A stretch of 64,000 bases of DNA, taken from positions 2,358,883 through 2,422,882 of the forward strand of contig NW_015622546.1 of assembly GCF_000835495.1 (NCBI RefSeq), read 5' to 3'. The position numbers and the translations under genes are program-made. This DNA is from Cladophialophora immunda (lineage: Eukaryota; Ascomycota; Eurotiomycetes; Chaetothyriales; Herpotrichiellaceae). Below are positions 1-11,751 of the stretch, one piece after another (position 1 is the stretch's first letter; the number at the start of each line of letters is the position of its first letter). The notes under the pieces are model-generated. The model was not told the DNA's origin. It did no database searches and saw only the letters and a list, made by a program, of their open reading frames with translations.

Positions 1-880
1 CGCCAGGCCGTCGGTGATGTTGTGTGTGAAGTCGGCGATCAGGTTGAGGAGGCCGGCGAGTTTGACGGAGGGATTTTGAGGCGAGGATGATGGAGGCGAG
101 GACGAGGGTAGGGATTTGGTGTCTTTCCCGCCCTTGCGTTGTCTCACGTCGCCATTGGCTGCCTTTCCTTTCTTTGCAGACGTGGTCGTGGCCGAGCCAT
201 TGTATGCAGTCTCGAGCTTCTCGTCATGAGAATGCGAGTGCGAGTGGGAATGGCCGCCATCCCCCCCGGTGGCAATGCGCAGGGCTTTATCCATGGCCAT
301 GAAAGTGACCAGCCCGACAATGATCCCGACTCCTAGCAACAGGTTGCGGTTTGGCTCAACCATGACGAACTTGATTTGATCGTGCTCATCTTCACCCAGG
401 AAAATCTCGGGAAGCAAGTGAAAGAGCGTATCTCCCAGAAGACCCCCGACCGCGAACGCGACCATGATACTTAGCGACGACGGGTCGATGTTGGGAGGAC
501 ATAGTGCGAGGAGGAAATTTGGAGGGCCCGAAATGTAGGCTGTTGCGAGGAGGGCATTGATTGCTGGGGACGACGAGGGGAAGAGGACGGCGAAAAGTTG
601 GGTCGTCAATGAGGCTTCCGTTGGATTATTTTTGGCCTTTGCCTCTGACAGAGTCTGCACGAAGGCACATTGCTGTCGTTTAAAGCCTTAGCACTGATGT
701 ATGCTGTCCGAGAGAATTGGTCTTGCATACCTGGAGGCTCTCCTCGATCTCCTCCCTCGTCAGCAGGCTGGTGTCCTTGCCTTGGACAGTCTCCGCGCAT
801 ACTGAGACTACCAGACCTAGTAATAGTGCATAAACGGTATATTTGATCATCCGTGATGGTCTGAAACGCAGGGGAGCCAT
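1..880 (-). CDS. ZIP family zinc transporter (KE4/IAR1-like), 3' part outside window
   Basis: Membrane transporter predicted to move zinc between a secretory compartment and the cytosol. Exon 1 is 880-731 and begins with a hydrophobic signal-like segment (LLLGLVVSVCAE). Intron 730-655 is GT-AG. Exon 2 runs from 654 off the left edge. It encodes transmembrane stretches (SLSIMVAFAVGGLLGDTLF, LLLGVGIIVGLVTFMAMDKA), a His-rich cytosolic loop (GGHSHSHSHSH) and the metal-site motif NLIADFTHNITDGLA, which is the HNxTDG signature of LIV-1/KE4 ZIPs. The second half of the fold is missing only because the window ends. It is divergent from Nop16 with about 250 bp between the starts. Family is secure; the exact orthologue and membrane are not. 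Confidence 0.9.
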
Positions 881-1128
881 TGTCTCTGTCTACCGACTGA
901 GGGTGAAACGGCACGCGACTGCGCAAGCATTGAGCAGGGACTATTATTGCTTAAGTGTGAAATTCAGGGGTTTGGCTGCGCTTTATCGATAGCGGGAAAT
1001 CCTCGGCTGAATATGCATTTTTGGCTGCAAACTGCGGATTTTCTGCTCACTGATATAAATAAATTCCCTTGCAAGGGACAATACACTCTATTATTGGACC
1101 TGCAGGACTGAGATATTTTTCTCCCAAG

Positions 1129-1882
1129 ATGGGTCGCGAAAGACAGAAAAAGAAGAACAGGTCTTCTATCTCCAAAGCGAGGCCGAAAGACAACAGGACA
1201 AAAGCTGGCAAGAAGAGGGTAAATTTTCTGGGCAATGAGACCATTGCAAAGAATTGGTACGTCTTGCAATTCTGCACAATGCTAATCATAGCCCACGACT
1301 GACGGCTTCTGTAGGGATCGAAAACTTACTCTATCGCAAAATTATAAGCGACTGGGGTTGTCCTCCAGACTGAATGCTGCTACAGGCGGTACAGAAAAGA
1401 AGGCGGACAGGGACAAGGACGACACAGAAGATGTTAAAAGAGACTCGCTTGCGATCGCCGGGCCACTGGCCGCCAATCTGACCCCTCAAGAAGTCCAGGT
1501 CGAGAGAGACCCCGAGACAGGTCGTATCCTCAGGATCATCCGACCGGAGACGGGCGAGGCGAACAATAATCCGCTTAATGACCCTCTGAACGACATTATG
1601 GACGCTGAACCTTTACAGCCGCGACAGCAGCCTGCAAATGGGATCGTGGCAGAATTGGAAGCACAGGCTGCAGAAGAGGAAAAGCTGCTAGCAAAGAAGA
1701 AGCGACCGCGACAGCAAAGCCAGCGGGAAGAAGAATGGGTTGCCAAACTGGTGGAAAAACATGGCGGCGATATCAAAGCCATGGTAAGAGACCGGAAGCT
1801 CAATCCAATGCAACAGACAGAGGGCGATATCGCTCGCAGGGTCAAGAAGTGGAAGGCAAACCATGGAGAAGTCACGACATGA
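1129..1882 (+). CDS. NOP16: Nucleolar protein 16 (Nop16), 60S ribosome biogenesis
   Basis: Small basic nucleolar factor for 60S subunit assembly. CDS join(1129..1256,1315..1882), 231 aa. The intron (1257-1314, GT-AG) splits the Trp codon of the conserved NETIAKNW|DRKLTLSQNY block, which identifies Nop16. The N-terminus is strongly basic (MGRERQKKKNRSS), as in the family. The middle carries the RDPETGRILRIIRP segment. The C-terminal WVAKLVEKHGGDIKAM and MQQTEGDIARRVKKWKA segments are typical. Length matches fungal Nop16 (about 220-240 aa). The ATG at 1129 is the first in frame before the basic N-terminus. Nothing looks abnormal. Confidence 0.93.
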
Positions 1883-3048
1883 GACACTATCTGGACGAAT
1901 GGCCGCCCAGAGAGCTTGGTATTCCAACTTAGCCAAGGATGCATCACCCTGAACAGATGCAACAATAAGGAATCAAACGAAAATACGATGCCGCAAAGCC
2001 TAAACGCATGGGCTGTGCGCCATCTCCATGTGGAGATAGAATCAGCCAGGAAAAGGCGTGGGCCGTGGGTGGTATACATCCAACAGACAAAAATACGTCC
2101 AACAAGCAGTATTTGGCTCTCGGAAGGGTCAATGCCACGTTATGATCCGTGGGGATGTCATCCGGGAGTGTGCTTGCGTGAGGACTATCCATCAGCCTAC
2201 AGGGCCTTTGATTACCGAGATGTCGGCCTTTGCAGGCCAACACTGCCTTTTCCTGGGAATGTTCAGCATTGAATGCCTTGGATGAGAGACCCCTCGACTG
2301 GGCAATGCGACTTCTGGTGGGAGTTGGCGGGGCTCAAGAGCTGGATGGGGAATGCGCTCGCTGGAGGTTAGTGGTGCTATGACTGGCTTGGAGACGACGA
2401 AAGTTCAACGAAAACACTCTCCCCACTGTCTTAGTTAGCTATTCTTGACCAAGATGCTGAGTAGACACGGGAGGGATTTGGACGAGATTACGTTGATACC
2501 CAGCTGGTTCGGAGGAAATAGAATGATCACACTGATCTTACCGGTGACCGTTTGAGCAGCGGGAAGCGATGCCCAGAGTTTCGGGGGCGGAGACTCACAT
2601 GCAACTAGACACGATTGGCCGTGGCCACGGCGGACCAAGCGGCTTCGTTTGAATCGCCTCGTGCTCGTTTCGTGCATCCTCCGTTCGCATATCAACACTT
2701 TCTCCAGCGCGCCCAGTATCGCCATCAAGCCATGGATCTTCGTGTTTCGATTCCCTTCATTCCCGGGGCCCCCTCCTGGCGTCCTCATGACGGTCAGCGC
2801 GGGTGCAGACGCGCCCTCCCTAATATCAGGACAATGTCCCTGCGCGGTCCTAGTCCTTCCACAGCCAACGCGTTCAAAATGCTGCAGAACAACGACCTCT
2901 ATCCATATCGTCATCAAAGAATATATATAGACAAAGAAGAGCGTCGTTGCGACCCAGGTCTTCTGCCGGACCCATAGTCAACCTGCCTGTGAAAAGGTCC
3001 TCCATTTTACTTGGCGAAGTGCTGCCAAATTGCTGCGGCGTTGTGACC
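1883..3048. other. Intergenic, no gene recognised
   Basis: About 1.17 kb between Nop16 and the phosphatase gene. Open frames here are short, overlap on both strands and show no family motifs. A TATA-like run (TATATATA, about 2921-2929) lies about 120 bp upstream of the ATG at 3049 and probably belongs to the phosphatase promoter. Confidence 0.6.
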
Positions 3049-3834
3049 ATGATGTTGGCCATAGCATCTTCTCCCAGGTCTCTCCGGTCAAACCAGCAGC
3101 GCACCATGAGTGTCGTGTCCAAGTCTATGCCAATAAAGAGCCCTTTCACCACCTCAACCACCTCCAAAATGAACAGCCCCTGTGCCACCCCATCCACAAC
3201 AACAGCTCCACTGATCCCAGACAAGATCTTGCCAAACCTGTACCTGTCAGAGTGAGTGAAGCTTGTCCTTCTCATGCTGTGCGCAGGGTTGGCCTGACGC
3301 TGATTGGACAGCATTCACACTGCTGCCGCAGTCCTCAGCCCCAATTACAATGCTCCAAACCGGCCAAGGATCAAGTATGTTCTCTCAGTCATCGACAATC
3401 CGGACAAGCAACCCAAAGTGCCTCCTGGACATGAAGCAGAATTTGTCCTCAAGATGATCAGTCTCCGGGACAACGCCAACTTTGACCTGCTGCAGCTGTT
3501 GGGCGAAGCCTGCGCTTTCATCAAGGCAGGTCTTCAGAATAACGATGGCGGCGTCCTTGTCCATTGCCAGAAAGGCGTGTCCCGGTCCGCCGCAGTCGTG
3601 ATAGGCTTTATCATGGAAGAAATGGACCTCGACTACGACACTGCATTCCGGTATGTTCGTGGCGGTCGGTCAAAGGCGAAACCCAATTCTGGATTCCAAA
3701 CGCAGTTGGAGCTGTGGGGCCAGCTGCGTTACAACATTCACGAGACCGACGGCAAAGAGAAACAAGAGTACGCTTCCTGGAAAGCAGATAACGACGAGCG
3801 GATCAAGAAACTGGGGTCCAGATGGACTGGTTAA
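3049..3834 (+). CDS. Dual-specificity protein phosphatase
   Basis: Cys-dependent phosphatase predicted to dephosphorylate Ser/Thr and Tyr. CDS join(3049..3251,3312..3834), 241 aa. The intron 3252-3311 restores the family core LYLSD|IHTAAAVLSPN. The catalytic signature VHCQKGVSRSAAV (HCx5R, Cys near residue 152) is intact, followed by AFRYVRGGRSKAKPN and the GFQTQLELWGQL helix, as in atypical DSPs. The N-terminal ~60 residues are Ser/Thr/Pro-rich and probably disordered. Start choice: in-frame ATGs occur at 3049, 3052 and 3106; 3049 is used because it is the first after the TATA-like run near 2925, and 3106 would give 222 aa. Substrate unknown. Confidence 0.88.
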
Positions 3835-6719
3835 GGCCTGGGAAAAGCCGGAGCTCTCAGTGGCTTCGAAGAAGTTGCAGCGCTTCGAATTAGCACTATC
3901 CCAACACGTGCGGATGTGCCCCAAGCTTGTTTGTCCCGGCGATTGCCTCTGCCTTTACGTGTGGAATGAGCGGGACATGTGTTGCGTTCTGGATGGATAG
4001 GGAGGAGTCGGTGCCGTTCAGTTGGCGGTGGTCCTGATGTTGCCCATTCCGTCTGCTGGACACCGAAATGGTACCAATAGAGCAGCCTTGAGTGGTCGTT
4101 TTGCTTCAGAGCTGTGCAGAACGGGAAGTGAAAGACAGGAAGAATGCACATCGGAGTGGCGCATTAGCCCAGAGGTGAGCAAAATGCTCCCTGCTGACAG
4201 CAGTACCCATTGAAGCAGCAACCATCCTCTTCCTCCCTCCATGCTCTCCTCGATCCCTGGACTGCTGGGAAGGAAAACACCTTCGATCAAGCTGTCTGGT
4301 CGGAGTGCCTGAATTTCCTGGCCTGGGCGATGCTGGCGGAGCGGAAGTCTTCGCACTGTCTGTCCCCCCATGCGCCCCCCTCCTCTCAACAGCCAATGGC
4401 CGCACGGAGACCGGATAAGCTTATTTTCCGACTCCATACTGAGTGCGATACTCCTCCTGGCCTCTTCTCAGCTCACTTTTGCCTCTATTGCAGTGTCCTT
4501 GGCTCGTTGCAATCCCTTTCATATCCTCAGACATCGTCGTTCTGTCCCGTCACTGGGCCGTCATCGACCTGGCACAATTGAGTTTGCAAACTGCGTCCGA
4601 TTTGAGACCCTGCAGCATCGTCCAGACGTCAGTTTGCATTTACTCTGCCGTCAGAAAGTGAGATTCAACCATTTCTTGTCTCGTTACTCACCCGTCACTC
4701 TTTCGTTACCTTGTTCCATTGAGGGACCATCTTCAGGGTATTTAAACCCTCGTCTCGCCGAACTTCTGCAGACTTGCCTCCCCTCAGACACCTCCTCATC
4801 GTCGGTTGTGCCTTCTCGCCAGAGACATTGAGCAAGAAAGGTACATTTCGTCTCTCGCAAGTTTCAATGGGACAAGCCTTCCCTTTGCCGTTTCTTCGCT
4901 GTTGTCTTCGGCAATTCGTCAATGCGTCTGCGGACGGTGGTACAAAGTCTTGCTAATACGGACAAATGCAGGACACCGCTTGAACCTTTGCCGAAGCCGC
5001 CGCCTCCTGGAATTCTTCTTTGTGAGTCTGATGCCCACTAAAAAAACGCACCAAGAGAGTTGAAGTTTGCAGTTTTCAGCTTGTCCATGGCAAACCGGGA
5101 TGGGATTTGTGTTGGATCCCCCAAGACAAACAGCAAACAGGATCCCCTAAGATTGCTGCTCCAGACATTCCAACTGTTATTTAATCTGCTCCCTCCCATG
5201 ATCTTGCTGGTCCTCTGATAATCTGACATCCATGAATATATACAGATAACAAATACCGGAGACCGCAACCAAAGAGGTCCAAGAAGCGGCGAATTCTGCG
5301 GAGCATTGATACTGCCCAAGGCCGTCGCAGAACACACCAGTTCCACACACGAGAAGTATGCTCTTCCTTCCGATGGGGTGCCTGTTCATTGACCAAGCTG
5401 ACTCTCTGCAAGGAACGCACAGCCTAGCTGTAAGTCTGTTCTCTCTTCTGCGTCACCGTCTCGTCAAATCTCACTCAACCGATCTCCTCTGTCTGTCCTT
5501 CTTCACATGCTACCTTGTGGAAAGTCACTACACCGACCCTTCTGGCTCCGGATCCGAGACATTACGTCCACGTGGTCCTCCGCTTGTCGGCGGAGAGCGG
5601 GAGCGGAGGGCGGAAAGGGGGGGATCACGAGGGCAGCAAGCATGTGCTCCTCGTCCTCCGTCTATATATATCCCCCTCCCGCTCCTTCCTTCCTCCGCTT
5701 CCTTTCCACAGTCATTCCATCAAGAACTTCTTCTCTGCTTACATTACTTACTCTTATCCAGCCTCGACATATCCACGACCTCATTGCCATCTACGCAGAC
5801 GCTCTGTTTTCGACTTGCTTTCCACTTCGTCTTTGATTGTTCCGCACAGTTTGCTCCATTCGTCAGACCCACGTCGCTTTGAAATCTTGGTAAGTCATTG
5901 CCTGGTCTTTGCTCTCTGCCCTTCAGATTCTGGACAATCTATGTCCGGAAAGTTGGATGTCGTGGCATTGTCGACTGGTTTGGACCCTTTGTCTTTCTGC
6001 GAAATCCGACATCGAAATGGCGTGCCATGACTCCAAGCCCTCAGTTGCGGGTGGCAGTTTTCCATGGGTTCCGCTTCCAGAATCCTTCGGCTTGTTATTT
6101 GGGACAATGACACACCTCGACGAATCTGCACACCTTGGAACTACTTCCGACAGACGGCAACATCTAGCATTGCTCGCATACACAGAAGCATTTGTCAACA
6201 CCGCCGAATCTGGTCGTTGAGTTGCCTGTTCGGGAAGGCGGGTCAGTGCCCCGCGTCGGCAAGGCTGTCGACATGTCTTATCGAACAGTCTAGCTTCCGA
6301 CATGTGAACGTCAACAGACTCTCTGTAATCGACATGTGATCAGCTCGCTATAGAAGCGGGTCTGCGCCGAGAACGACAAGGCTGGCTCCATATCGACAAT
6401 GTTCAGTACCAGTTGAGAAAATTGCTCGGCGCCGAGACTTTCAGGGGCTAAACCTCAAGTCGACAGAGGCTCAACATAACATGGCAAAGGTGGTCGGACT
6501 CAGACTGACAAGGCGGAGACCACATCTCACATGCTTGTTGTGTGACAACCCAGATGGTTGACACCAAGTTCTTCCAGCAGTATATCGCTTCTGCAATGTG
6601 TCATGCTCCTGCCCACGCACCTGCCTCTACTTCTTCAATGATTACCCAATCCCACGAAGCTAACAGAATGTTTACCTTTAGTGTTCAAATTTGTTTCCGT
6701 TGCAGTTCCAGTTTTCAAG
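3835..6719. promoter_or_regulatory. 2.9 kb non-coding interval, likely long promoter/leader of the DNA glycosylase gene
   Basis: No protein family is visible in any frame. Two promoter-like blocks are present: TATTTAAA near 4739 followed by CT-rich sequence, and TATATATA (5663-5670) followed by a long pyrimidine-rich tract typical of fungal start regions. A plausible leader intron (donor GTAAGT near 5890, acceptor CAG near 5927) and several short upstream ORFs follow: a 29-codon ORF at 5941-6030, a 6-codon ORF at 6273-6293, and two ATG-TGA pairs at 6302 and 6334. Whether one transcript covers this whole stretch cannot be seen here; a separate non-coding transcript is possible. Confidence 0.4.
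5661..5670 (+). promoter_or_regulatory. TATA-like box with downstream CT-rich initiation tract
   Basis: TATATATA at 5663-5670 is followed by about 60 bp of C/T-rich sequence. This is the usual appearance of a fungal core promoter on the + strand. The next gene downstream is the glycosylase at 6720, implying a leader of about 1 kb before splicing. Confidence 0.45.
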
Positions 6720-8528
6720 ATGGTGTCGACACGAGCACAGCGCTCCAAAAAGACCACTACCCCGGTCCGAGGGACCGATCAAGTCCGCATAACCACAACC
6801 GCTGTGGTCTCTCTGGCGAATGCTGCAAGCGCATCCACGGTGTCTGCTAGCGTCAATCTTGATGTCGACATGAAAGACGTTAGTCCATCGACCATGTCCT
6901 CCGCCCAGACGTCGAATATGACACGTCGTCTTGTTGTCCGACTGAAGCTTCCTGTCCGCCAGCACGGCGGGGTTACGGACACGAAGATTCTTATGACCTC
7001 CAAGTCGGGGATCAAAGGCAAAAACACCGTGGAAGTGAAACGGGTTCGTCGACAGGCCGCTTCTACTTCTCGAGGGACCAAACGCCAATCCACCGATCAA
7101 GATTCGCCGACTTCTCCGCCCAAGAAAAGCAAGCAATCCACTGAGGGTGATGATGACGATTTCGAACCCGACAGTGCTACAACTCAAGCTCTGGGTGTCC
7201 CCACTGTCGCTCGTGAGCTTCGCGGTCGGGGTGACGATGGTACGGTCACTGGGCGTTTCAGGGCCGCTAAAAAGGCAAAAGAAGACCTCCGTGGACCGTT
7301 TATTGTTCTTCAGTCCAAGACCATCGGCGAGTTCCTTAAGAAACTGAAGAAGAGGCGTCCCGTGACTCCTTATACCAACAAACAACGATTCCAGTTCGGC
7401 CACGACCAGCTGTGGTTTTGGACGTCGCCAACTCCGTACACCATTCGAAAGGTCTCGGAAATTCTTGAAGAGGAACGGCCGGCCATCAATGAAGTTGCGG
7501 CTGCAGAAGGAACGGCAACCAACCCGTTCCATGCCAGTGCCGGCATCTCTATCGACTCCATCGTCCGCGTTATCCTGTCACAAGCCTGCACCAACGAGGC
7601 TGCCTTGGATGCACAGCAAGCGATGCTTCTGGCCTACCCATACTGGGTTGACGGCAAATGGGTCGCGGGACAAAAGCCAAACTATCACGGAATGCGTGTC
7701 CAGAGCCTATCCAAGCTGGAAAAGGTGCTGAAAAAGGCGGGGCTGGCGAACAAGAAGCCAAAAGCCATCAAAGACATCCTTGACATTGTCTATCAAAGAA
7801 ATGTCGCACTTCTGGATCCGCTGGAGTATGGCGAAATTGTGTACGACGGCAACGAGCGGGGCGCTACCGACTTTGTTCCTGGTTTGCTATCCGTGGACTA
7901 CTTCTGGGACATCTACAGACAAGAGGGCAAGCAAGCTCTCCTTGACCATCTCGTCTCGCTCCCATTGATTGGGGTCAAGTCTGCGTCCTGCCTGATGTGT
8001 TTCAACATGTCGTTGCCTGTCTTTGCCGTGGACACTCACGTCGCCGGAATGGCAAAGCTTCTCGGTTAGGTGCCGGAGCATTGCAACGACGAGATCGTCA
8101 TGTGCACTCACCTGGACACTGTGTTGCCAGACAATCTGAAACTGTCTCTCCACCAGGCCTTCTGGAACCACCGTCGGAACTGTGCGCGGTGCAGTGCGAG
8201 AAACAATCCGTCCAGCTGGGTCTACAACAACACCAGCTGTCCTCTAGAGCTTCTTGTCAAGCGTCCGCAGCCCAAGACCGACGACACCAAGACCCCCAAG
8301 CTTCAGACCGCGCCACCCAGACAAGCCAACAAGAAGGAGCCGAGCGACGATGAACGTCGGGCACAGGGACTTGTTAAAGTCACCTATGAGATTGACGATG
8401 ATTTCGACGCGGCAGGAGGAACGGGCGTCAAGAGGACGATTTGGATCCGCGATTTTAGCGCGGAGGAATACGACCCTGTGGAGGAGAAGGACATCATCTG
8501 CGAGGAGATTTCGATTTCGTTTAAATAA
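6720..8528 (+). CDS. HhH-GPD DNA glycosylase with in-frame TAG at a conserved Trp codon
   Basis: Base-excision repair glycosylase of the endonuclease III-like HhH-GPD superfamily, expected in the nucleus. The N-terminal ~200 residues are basic and low-complexity. The catalytic domain follows (about 270-500): SIDSIVRVILSQACTNEAAL, then the helix-hairpin-helix LVSLPLIGVKSASCL with catalytic-type Lys (~420), then FAVDTHVAGMAKLLG with the catalytic Asp (~438). Codon 450 (8067-8069) is TAG where the family has Trp in GW-V-P. The same frame then continues for 152 codons with the conserved VPEHCNDE, LDTVLPDNLKLSLHQAFW and a Cys-rich segment (NCARC, later NTSC) to TAA at 8528. No intron can remove the TAG without deleting conserved residues. 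The ATG at 6720 is the first real ATG in frame. Options are a recent nonsense allele, TGG-restoring RNA editing, readthrough, or a base-call error. Translation stopping at TAG would give 449 aa without the C-terminal Cys cluster. Confidence 0.8.
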
Positions 8529-9807
8529 AGGGAAGCATAGTCGGGAAGCACCAAACATATGGTGGCCACGGCAAGTGAAAGTTCTGACGATATGGTGGTT
8601 TTTGAGCACATTGCAATTCTGATTTGATGGTCGCAAACACCTTTTGAGCTGGTAATAGAATGGATGTGCACGCAACCTGTGTTCTTGATCTCTTCTGATG
8701 GTGGACAAGGGCCGCTCCTAATGGCGCAAATCTATATGCACTCCGTGATACGCGGGGCGCCCTTTACGTTCTCATCCTTGATGCTACCACCTGTTGATAT
8801 AGACACCTTCCGTCTATTTATCTTATCTGTGGTTAATGACAGCCGCTGGTATGCTCCGCCTGTCTATCTTTCCCATATATATGACCTTGAGCTGGGTCTG
8901 CGCCTTGACGTCAAACGGCGCCCCGTGCTTGATGGTGTATACGATAAACGAGGCGGGATTTGCGCACGGAGCGGAATCCTCCCTGGTCTATACCCGAGGC
9001 GCACCAATCGCACAAGGAATCCAGAGCTGTCAATCCTGGTCCCGTGCGCATCCGGGATCAGGGCCCATGCTTTCGCCTCCTCCAAAACTAACAAGTAGAG
9101 CTCACTCCCAATGCTACCTTTCCCCACGACGATTGCCTCTGGAGCTCGACACACTAACCAGGGTATCTTCTGGAGTACCTGCCCATGGAGCCCGTTGGCC
9201 TGCAGAAGCTCTTTATCGCCGCCCCTCCTTCGATTCTTATCTGTGCTACAGGATTGAAGAGCAAGCTTTGTCGACGAGAAAGCTTAGGTAGCAGCAGGCT
9301 AGCACCCGACGACATGCCTGAAAAGGCAGCTCCCCTCTCCTGGCTCTGCTTCCCTCTGCTACCTTGCTAGCAGGTGGTCTGTTCCTCTCACTCCATACCT
9401 TGCAAGTCTCCATCGCGCGAGCTGCAGACCCATCGTCATTGCCATCGCCCCTCCTCCCTGGCCTCTCTTATCCATGCAATGAAGAGGCTTGTGCCATGGG
9501 TTCCTTCGGTCAATCCCGAGCTCGTGGGGGGGCAGGATCGTCATCCTTCTGCAGCTGGTGCTCCCTGGTTACCATGCCTCGGATCGAGAATGGTGAGAAG
9601 GAAAGCGTAGGTCGTGCATGACGGATGCTGTCGAGGGTCCCTGCGTGGTACAAAAAGGATCACCTCTGCCTGCCTTTTGGTTTTTCTGAGAAACGCGGGA
9701 CGAGGCCGTGTGTTCAGTGCTAACCTCGCTCTTCTGCTCTCCTTTTGGTCTTTTACTACCCCCTCTCTTCGTCCGCGGCGTACGTGCCGGAGAGCGCAAT
9801 TCCAAAC
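8529..9807. other. Intergenic, no gene recognised
   Basis: About 1.3 kb between the glycosylase and carboxypeptidase genes. Both strands have medium-length open frames, but none carries a recognisable domain or plausible splice pattern. The last ~400 bp are CT-rich and probably hold the carboxypeptidase promoter and leader. Confidence 0.5.
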
Positions 9808-11751
9808 ATGATCTCTTTGCTTCCGGCAGCTCTGCTGCTGGCGTCAGGCGCTCAGCTCGCCTTCTCCCAATTCGTGGCCCCGCCAAAGAACCTGACCAGG
9901 AAGGCCGGTTACGCAGGTGTCACGGTGCGCTACAAGTCCGTGCCCGCGGGCATCTGCGAGCAGGATCCCGACGTGAAGAGCTATGCAGGGTACGCCGACG
10001 TGTCGCCGGGCCAACACATCTTCTGGTGGTTCTTCGAGGCGCGGAACGTCGACCCCACGACGGCGCCGCTCACCATCTGGATCAATGGCGGACCCGGCTC
10101 GTCCTCCATGATCGGCCTGTTTCAAGAGCTGGGACCGTGCCGGGTCAACTCGGACGGCGACGCGGTGAACAACCCGTACTCGTGGACCAACGTCTCCAAC
10201 GTCATCTTCATCGACCAGCCCACGCAGGTCGGGCTCAGTTACTCGTCGCCCGTGCCGGGCTACGAGGACCCCAACTCGGGCTACCTCGTGGAACTGCCCA
10301 ACAACACCTGCCCCGACTATGCCAGCGACTGGGCCTGCGGGACCTACTCGTACTGGAACGAGTCCCTGACTGCCAACAGCACGCCCGCGACGGCGCCCAA
10401 CATGTGGAAGACGCTGCAGGGGTTCATGGGCGCGTTCCCGCAGTATGCGAGACAGGATATCAACTTTGCGACCGAGTCGTATGGTACGTTCTGTCGGGGG
10501 ACATGGCACAGTCCTTGTCCTATTCCCCATCCATGTCCCAGAGAGATGACCAGACTGACCACCCTTTGCGCGCAACAGGTGGACACTACGCGCCGATCAT
10601 GTCGGAATACTTCGAAGAGCAAAATGCAAAGAACATCACGGGCGCCCATAACATCCGGCTCGAGCATGTGCTGATTGGCAACGGCTGGTACGATCCGTTG
10701 ATCCAGTATCAGGCGTACTACAACTTCACGGTGTTCCCGGGCAATACATACAACTACGACCCCTTCAACCAGACGATCAAAGGTATGTTTTCTGTGTGTG
10801 GGACATCTTCCGCCCGAATTCGAGGCGCGATTTGGGACCCAAAACTGACGAGGACCCCCCGAAACAGACCAGATGTACAACAACCTGTACGGGCCGGGCA
10901 ACTGCTACGACCAGACGGTGGACTGCAACACGCGGCAGATCGACGAGGTGTGCACGGCGGCGGACAACTTCTGCTACCAGCAGGTGGAGAACCTGTACGA
11001 CATCTACCTGAACCGCGACGAGTACGACGTGCGGTACCTGATGCCGGACCCGTTCCCGCCGACCTTCTACGTCGACTACCTCAACACGGCGAAGGTGCAG
11101 GCCGCCATCGGCGCGTTCGTCAACTATACCGAGAGCAACGCCGCGGTGGGCAACGCGTTCGGCAGCACCGGCGACGACGACCGCGAGATCGGCACCGTCG
11201 CCGCCCTGCAGGCCCTGCTGCGCCAGAACGTCTCGGTCACCATGTACTTTGGCGACGCCGACTACAACTGCAACTGGCTGGGCGGGCAGGTGGTGGCCGA
11301 CCACGTCGCGGCCCCCGGGTACGGGAGCGCGGGCTTCGTCAACGTCTCGACCCCCGACGGCGCCGTGCACGGCCAGGTGCGCCAGAGCGGGCACTTCGCG
11401 TTCGTGCGCATCTTCCAGTCCGGCCACGAGGTGCCCTTCTACCAGCCCGCCATCGCGCTCGAGATGGTCGCCCGCGTCCTCTCCGACGTCGACATCGCCA
11501 CGGGCAGGACCGCCGTCACCTCCCAGTACCGCACCGCCGGCCCCACCGTCAGCACCTACCGCGAGGGCAACGCCACCATCCAATTCACCCTCACCCCCGA
11601 AGACGCCATCTACAACACCACCACCAGCTTGCCCCAGAACTCGACGTCCGGCGGCGGCGGCGGCGGAGCCAAGCTCGCCAGGCGGGCGAAATATAGCCTG
11701 CGACAGGCCAAGAAGATCAAGAGGGACAAGTTGGGCGGATGGGCAAAATAA
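9808..11751 (+). CDS. Secreted serine carboxypeptidase (peptidase family S10)
   Basis: Secreted or vacuolar peptidase removing C-terminal residues at acidic pH. CDS join(9808..10483,10579..10782,10868..11751), 587 aa; both introns are GT-AG. A signal peptide (MISLLPAALLLASGAQLAFS) is followed by family blocks: WWFFEARN, LTIWINGGPGSSSMIGLF, NVIFIDQPTQVGLSYS, ATESYGGHYAPIMSEYF with the nucleophile near Ser224 (the intron splits the Gly codon), FGDADYNCNWLGG (Asp near 422-424) and QSGHEVPFYQP (His near 478). The triad is complete. Many N-x-S/T sites fit secretion. The C-terminus is odd: a six-Gly run and a Lys/Arg-rich tail (KLARRAKYSLRQAKKIKRDK), no GPI signal. Exons are markedly GC-rich at third positions, which opens a long meaningless + frame across the gene. 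Confidence 0.95.

Noticed and set aside
2874..3314. A 146-codon - strand frame over the phosphatase first exon
   Set aside because: Opposite to a phosphatase exon whose splice and motifs are clear; Asp-rich end comes from the TATA-rich promoter.
8040..8069. An intron explaining away the glycosylase TAG
   Set aside because: The only GT-AG pair nearby would be 30 bp, too short for fungal splicing, and would delete the conserved residues after VDTH.
9708..11696. A 662-codon + strand frame across the carboxypeptidase gene
   Set aside because: It is an out-of-frame shadow caused by very high GC at third positions; the translation is Arg/Pro/Gly/His-rich with no domain, while the S10 frame is complete.
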